A DNA stretch of 64,000 nucleotides, taken from NCBI GenBank assembly GCA_001598975.1, contig BBXU01000913.1, positions 1 through 64,000 on the forward strand. The letters run 5' to 3'. The notes under the pieces were generated by a model, which was not told the origin of the DNA, made no database searches, and saw nothing but the letters and a program-made list of their open reading frames with translations. Position numbers and translations under genes: made by a program. The first letter of the stretch is position 1. Every line of letters begins with the position of its first letter. This DNA comes from Parachlorella kessleri. Its lineage: Eukaryota; Chlorophyta; Trebouxiophyceae; Chlorellales; Chlorellaceae. Shown here in pieces: positions 59,501 to 64,000 of the stretch.

Positions 59501-61961
59501 TACACCGCTCGCGCCTCGTTCACATTGCACACCTCGTTGGCGAGGGACCAAAACAGCACGCTGATCACGACAGAGCCCCACAGCTCCGCCATGCAGAAGA
59601 ACAAGCTGAAGGTCCAGTACTCTACCACCTGCACATGAGCCAGGTGGCACTCATCATGACCAGGGGGTTGCTATGCTCCTACTGCTGCAAGCCAAGCCAA
59701 GTGACAGCAGGATGCAGCCGCACTTCGTGCCCAGCAGGCGCATCATGCTTCCGGAAGCCTGAGCCCAACTGCCATACTGCACATCCACAGCCAAAGACAA
59801 GGCGGCAGGCAGCATCCCGAGTGCGGGCCCCTCCTCAGCCTCGGTGCAGGCCGCTGGATGGACACCCATTCCCGACCACCGTCCGCCTGCTATTGCACCT
59901 CCCACTGCGTTTGCTATAAAGTCAAGCTGCGCTCCCCGCACCTTGACAAGCCCATGAAGTCCCGCCGGCACCACGCCCGCAAGCGACTGGTGGAGCCCCG
60001 TGAAGTGCAGGGCGCCGCTAAGTGGGTACAGCACCAGCGTGAACAAGGCGTAGAAGGCCAACAGTGGCGCGACTGCGGGGGGAAACGAGCACACATCGGC
60101 ATGCCAACTGGGGCCTGGCTTGGCTGTCTGTGGGCCATTGCACCCTGGCACAATAGCTAGCTTGCAGCGGAAGGAAACCCCTTCACAGCCATGGTGGCCG
60201 GTAGAAGCAGTACACAGCTCACAATGACGACAGGCTGTGGCTGGCTCTCCGAGCCCTGATGCCCCCAGCATGCGCTCCGAGCACATGGCAGCTAGGCATG
60301 CCTTCACCCACCGGCTGCATAGAAGATGGTCCGGGGTGGGAGCGCCTCCACCATGCGCCCATACAGCATGAAGAAGCCAATGGACGCCGGAAGCACACAG
60401 AAGGAGCTGAGGAAAGGCAGCGTCTCCGCCCCTGCTGTAGTCACCATGATGGCGTCCTTGAGCGTCTGCAGCAGAGAGTAGATGCCAGGTTAGGCAGGAC
60501 CCTACCACCAGGTGCAATACAACAAAGCAGGGCTCCGATGACGATGCAGGGGTGCGTGGGGCCCCACCTGCAGGATGGTCAGGTTGAAGCTGGCCCCAAA
60601 GAAGATGATGGCCAGCGGCGCCACCTTCTGCCACAGCTTGAGGGGCGGAGGGTTGCGGTGCACCTCATCAAGGGACGCGGCCGGCACCTGCACAGGGCGG
60701 CAAGGCGGGGCGGCACTCCATGAGAGCTTCAACAGCCGAAGCATACGCCTGACACCGTGGCAACACACTAACCACTGGAGGGATACACCAGCCCACAGCT
60801 TTCAAAACCCCGAGACGTCGTCCCATGAGGATTTTGAAGGATTCCTGGCACAACAAGTGTCACCCCTGCCCTAGGCTACCTCCCGGCTCATCAGACAGCC
60901 TAGCAGGGAGAGACCATCACACTTGCCATTGCCAGCTGACAGTTGAGATAGAAGGTGGGATACTTGAGACAGCCAGCTCCCACACTGGCATACACACACT
61001 AACGCACAAAACATGCAGAGGTGCTTGCCAAAAAGCATGGCAACAATTGCAACGTAACCGCTGCTGTTAGCAATTCACAACTTCAGAAAGAGGCTTATCC
61101 CCGTGGAACCTTCCCTGCCCATCTGGATGCAAGCTTGCTGGCCGCATCAGCCCCTCCCTCCCTCCCGCCCACCTCACTTCCAACCTAACAACAGCCCTGC
61201 GACCGCACCCTCTCCAAGAAACACGCAGCCACCCACCTTGGGGAACTTCTGGCCCCGCCACCAGCGGCTCTTGTTGCGCTTCTCCAAGTAGTGCCGGTCC
61301 ACCTTGCTGTCCACCACAGCCAGCTCCAGCGGCAGCTGCAAGGCCCGGTGCATGACCCCGTTGGACCCATGCTGATGCTGCTCCCCAGACGCGTTGCCGC
61401 CAAGACGTGACGTTGCCCTGATACCCACATCCTCGCTGTCGCTGTCTGAATAGTAGGCGCTAGCATCCAGGGGCCTGCCGTCCCCGTTGGCTCCGTTCAA
61501 GGCTCGCAGGCGCTGCTGCTGTCCTCGCCGCTGCGCTGCGGCCACCGCCCCCGGCTGCTGCTGCTGCTGAAGTTGCTGGGGTGGCGGCACGCCGCACGGC
61601 TGCTGCTGGCCGTTCGGCCGCTGCCTTCGCTGCTGCTGTTGCTGCCATGGGAGGCGGTGCCGAACTGCTGCAACTGTATAGCAATCACCTGCAGGTGGTG
61701 GCACACACACTTAGGGCCTGGCAGTAGTAACTCTTCCAGGGCTCCCCAACGGAATGTGCCATATCAAGGGGGAGAGGACGAACTGAACCTCTGGGAAGGG
61801 TAGAAGTCTGGAACCCGTTTAAACGGAGTTACCAGACTTTGGCACAACTCACCAACTGTGGACAGGGGGCTGCTGGCGGCGGAGGGTGCAAGGAAGCCCA
61901 CAGGCCGTGCACATGTCAGGCGCAATGATTGACGTGGGTTTGGAAGGGGGCCGCGCTGCAT
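56502..61961 (-). CDS. Plastid ATP/ADP translocase (NTT, TLC family)
   Basis: 15 exons: 61961-61853, 61688-61237, 60687-60568, 60465-60312, 60072-59942, 59628-59467, 59202-59066, 58831-58752, 58606-58485, 58316-58248, 58113-57931, 57694-57644, 57390-57289, 57031-56934, 56709-56502; 725 aa. NTT exchanges cytosolic ATP for stromal ADP + Pi across the plastid inner envelope. Exon 1 reads as a transit peptide (MQRGPLPNPRQSLRLTCARP...APSAASSPLS). Exon 2 adds an unusual Gln-rich stretch and an acidic SDSDSED. The core then matches TLC carriers: LWQKVAPLAIIFFGASFNLT, TLKDAIMVTTAGAE, VVEYWTFSLFF.MAELWGSVV, LFWSLANEV and FSLFDPAKEMVYIEM, and EKSKGKAAVDLVGSQIGKSG. A KKKKK linker lies mid-protein. Typical plant NTTs are about 620 aa; the excess is exon 2 and a Gly-rich tail. 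Intron 11 has a GC donor. Confidence 0.93.
57758..57782 (-). repeat. 10-bp perfect hairpin in NTT intron 11
   Basis: CCTTAATTGC (57758-57767) and GCAATTAAGG (57773-57782) flank a 5-base loop. It sits in the intron that uses the GC donor (57695-57930). Confidence 0.7.
61804..61839 (-). repeat. Compound palindrome beside the NTT intron 1 donor
   Basis: Outer arms AAGTCTGG (61804-61811) and CCAGACTT (61832-61839) enclose a 12-bp perfect palindrome CCGTTTAAACGG (61815-61826). In the pre-mRNA this hairpin would begin 13 bases after the 5' splice site at 61852. Confidence 0.7.
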
Positions 61962-62620
61962 GACAGCGCTTCTCAGGACCCTTTATACTGTCTAGCAAGC
62001 GTCACCAAGGCCTATCGGGAACACTTGCGAGGGGTTGGCCTGAACACCCTTCAAGCCCTTACGATGTGATCAGGGCCAGGCTGGAAGGGTATTGATAGCA
62101 GCGCTTCTAACAAGACTGGACCAGATGTTGGCTCAAAAGTTGGACAATCGCAACCCGTCCTCCCGCCCTGGCTACTACTTACTCCATTGGATATTGAGTG
62201 TAGTTGGTGATTGAGAGTGGATTGCACGTTTTCATACTTAAAGCGAGCAGGGAAGGCAGCACGTCATGGTCGGCACGGTAGGCAGATACTGTGTGCCAAG
62301 TCAGGGGGCACCGCCTTGTCTTGTGCGAGCGAGGCTGCTGAGAGCAGGAGCGATACAGAAGGGATGGAAGGAGGCGTCTACAGTAACACGATCGCCAAGT
62401 GTGCGCCAGCCACATCTAAGGAGAAAACTCGTGGTGCGGGCAGCAGATCGCGCAGGCTGACTTGTCGTGGCACAAGGCTCCAATTAGCATCAAGACTGGC
62501 TTTCAGAGCTACTATCGACACCACCAGTTGCTAGTTCCCTCGTCCGAGGTTGCTCACTGACATGTGGCCCATGCTGGTTGGCCACCCAACCCCCGCAGCG
62601 ACCTGTGGGCTTTTTGTTCT
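61962..62620. promoter_or_regulatory. Divergent region, NTT / LON-domain gene
   Basis: This 659-bp gap lies between two start codons. A plus-strand open frame ending near 62534 is Arg/Ser/Thr-rich (SRSRRLTCRGTRLQLASRL) and could be a transit-peptide exon of the LON gene, but I found no splice that connects it. Confidence 0.35.
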
Positions 62621-64000
62621 ATGCAGGCACCTGTGAAGGCAGCAAGTGGTGCTGGCAGCAGGGGTCCAAAGTCAGGGACGGAAGAGCTGCCCATCTTCCC
62701 CTTGTCCATAGTGGCCCTGCCGTGTGCCGACGTCCCGCTGCAAATTTTTGAGGCACGGTGCGTTGGTCTACCAGGAGGCAGAAGCCTGGAAAGCGACTTT
62801 TGCTGCCTCCTGTACTGATGCTCCCAACGAGGCTTTCTGCCTGTCTGCAGATACCGCGTACTTTTTACCACACTGCTAGCCGGCGCAGAAGGGTAAGGCC
62901 CTGTGTGCTTGCATATGTTTGATGGCTTGACTGTAGCACTCTTGTACCTGCTAGTCGCTAAGCGCACTAATATCTGCTGAAGTTGTGTGAAGAACCCCAT
63001 GATGTGCTGTGAGAAACCTCGAGTGTTTGGCGTTGGCAGGGCCGTGTGGAGATTGCCTTGTGTAGCACTCTTCAGCTAGTAGCGTTTCCGTGCTGGGCTT
63101 CGCTCACACCTGTCTGGTTTTTGCACTCCCGTGCAGGCTTGAGGATGGCTTGGTTAACCCCGACAAGCCCTGGTGAGCTGTGGCAGCTTGCATGGTGCTT
63201 GCAGGGAGCTGCGTGCCAAGTGATGCTGCGTGCTATGCTGAAGATCAAGCCTGTGTTGCTCGTCCCAGCTTGAAAAGATGTGCACGTGTCATGTCGAGGA
63301 TGCCGTGGAGTCCATGCAACATGGCCCGTGCGAAGCGCTCCTGCCCGGCCTCGAGCCTTGGCTCATGACCTCACGCTGCATATGCGTCCCATGCTGGCAG
63401 GTGTGGCTCCCGCCGATTTGGTATGGCCTTCTACGACCCCAAGTCCCAGGGCCTAGCCAGCGTGGGCACCCTGCTGGAGATCAAGGAGCACGCGCGGTTG
63501 GAGGATGGTCGGCTTATGGTGCAGAACATCGGTACGCCTGGCAGCCATTTAAGTGCACCAAGGAGGCGGGGGCTTTGTCTGTCGATTCACTCGGATTGTG
63601 TCTTCTGTGTCTGTGAGGGTGCTTGCTTGCTGTATGCGCACACAAGGAGTTATAGATGCCTTCCTGTGGACCCTCCATCAATGTTATTGCACCCTGCTGG
63701 CCCAAGTTGTTTGCTTACCGCAATACCAGCAAAGCACCTTCTAGCCAGGAAGTGCCGTGCTCCTTTGGCTTGGCTCTTGTGTTGTTCACAGTGCGATCAC
63801 GGCACGACTGATGCAAGAGGTTTGTGCTTCAGGGCGTGAGCGGTTTCGAATCAAGAAAGTGGTAGAAGAGCGGCCGGTGCTGGTGTGCGAAGTGGAGTAC
63901 TTGCCCACCGAGGAGAAGGAGGCATTCACAGAAGAGGTGTGGATCTCCTGGGCGGCCTGCTATATCGTGCCTGCGTGATCGTAACTCCCTGTCAGACCTC
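62621..64000 (+). CDS. LON N-terminal (substrate-binding) domain protein, partial
   Basis: Exons: 62621-62757, 62851-62892, 63137-63172, 63401-63531, 63833-63936, continuing past the window if the gtgtgg at 63937 is a donor. If read through instead, a TGA follows at 63976. The LON-domain marks are ELPIFPLSIVALPCADVPLQ, IFEARYRVLF, FGMAFYDPKSQGLASVGTLL, RLEDGRLMVQNIGRERF, and VLVCEVEYLP. These are the substrate-recognition part of Lon-type proteins, also found alone in plastid and cytosolic LON-domain proteins; the ATPase and protease parts are not seen. ATG 62621 (MQAPVKAASGAGSRG) is the only in-frame Met near the domain; an upstream exon is possible. Confidence 0.75.

Overview
The window looks like nuclear DNA of a green alga (Chlorophyta; a trebouxiophyte- or chlorophyte-type genome). 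Genes are dense and lie on both strands. They are split into many short exons with GT-AG introns and 'tgcag' acceptors, and proteins carry Ala/Gln-rich low-complexity inserts. Several genes have the chlorophyte poly(A) signal TGTAA downstream. The gene set is eukaryotic and plant-like: a plastid ATP/ADP translocase with a transit peptide, a plant-type uridine kinase/uracil phosphoribosyltransferase and an ER ketoacyl-CoA reductase. I see no prokaryotic, viral, rRNA, tRNA, CRISPR or insertion-sequence features. Exon boundaries were worked out by hand from reading-frame continuity, splice dinucleotides and family resemblance; none is confirmed by transcript data.

Layout, left to right. A secreted LamG-like protein (minus, 5' part only, 1-2245) diverges from KCR1 (plus, 3124-5610), which faces the 3' end of MMS19 (minus, 13 exons, 6439-16009). 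A 2.5 kb MMS19 intron holds an oppositely oriented cysteine-rich gene. A candidate 62-codon gene starts 52 bp head-to-head from MMS19. Then come a MINDY-type deubiquitinase (plus, 17974-22520), a secreted two-ShKT-domain protein (minus, 23412-25455) and a WD40 protein (minus, 25788-28913). The WD40 gene diverges from RLP24 (plus, 29298-30479), whose ATG is split by an intron. Cohesin SMC3 (minus, 37 exons, 31452-45243) fills the centre and carries a near-perfect 31-bp hairpin in an intron.

Upstream of SMC3 on the same strand are an uncharacterised 367-aa protein and a BLOC1S1 homologue only 39 bp apart (a candidate dicistronic unit), then uridine kinase/UPRT (48625-53548) and a novel-looking 163-aa basic protein (54317-55625). 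The plastid ATP/ADP translocase NTT (56502-61961) diverges from a LON-domain protein that runs off the right edge (62621 onward).

The genes are not one pathway. They are mostly housekeeping: lipid elongation, Fe-S delivery and DNA repair, K48-ubiquitin removal, ribosome assembly, cohesion, pyrimidine salvage and plastid energy exchange. The most interesting signals are structural: nested, dicistronic and split-start gene arrangements, five GC-AG introns, an intronic miRNA-like hairpin, a short dispersed intronic repeat, and an altered head-domain loop in SMC3.
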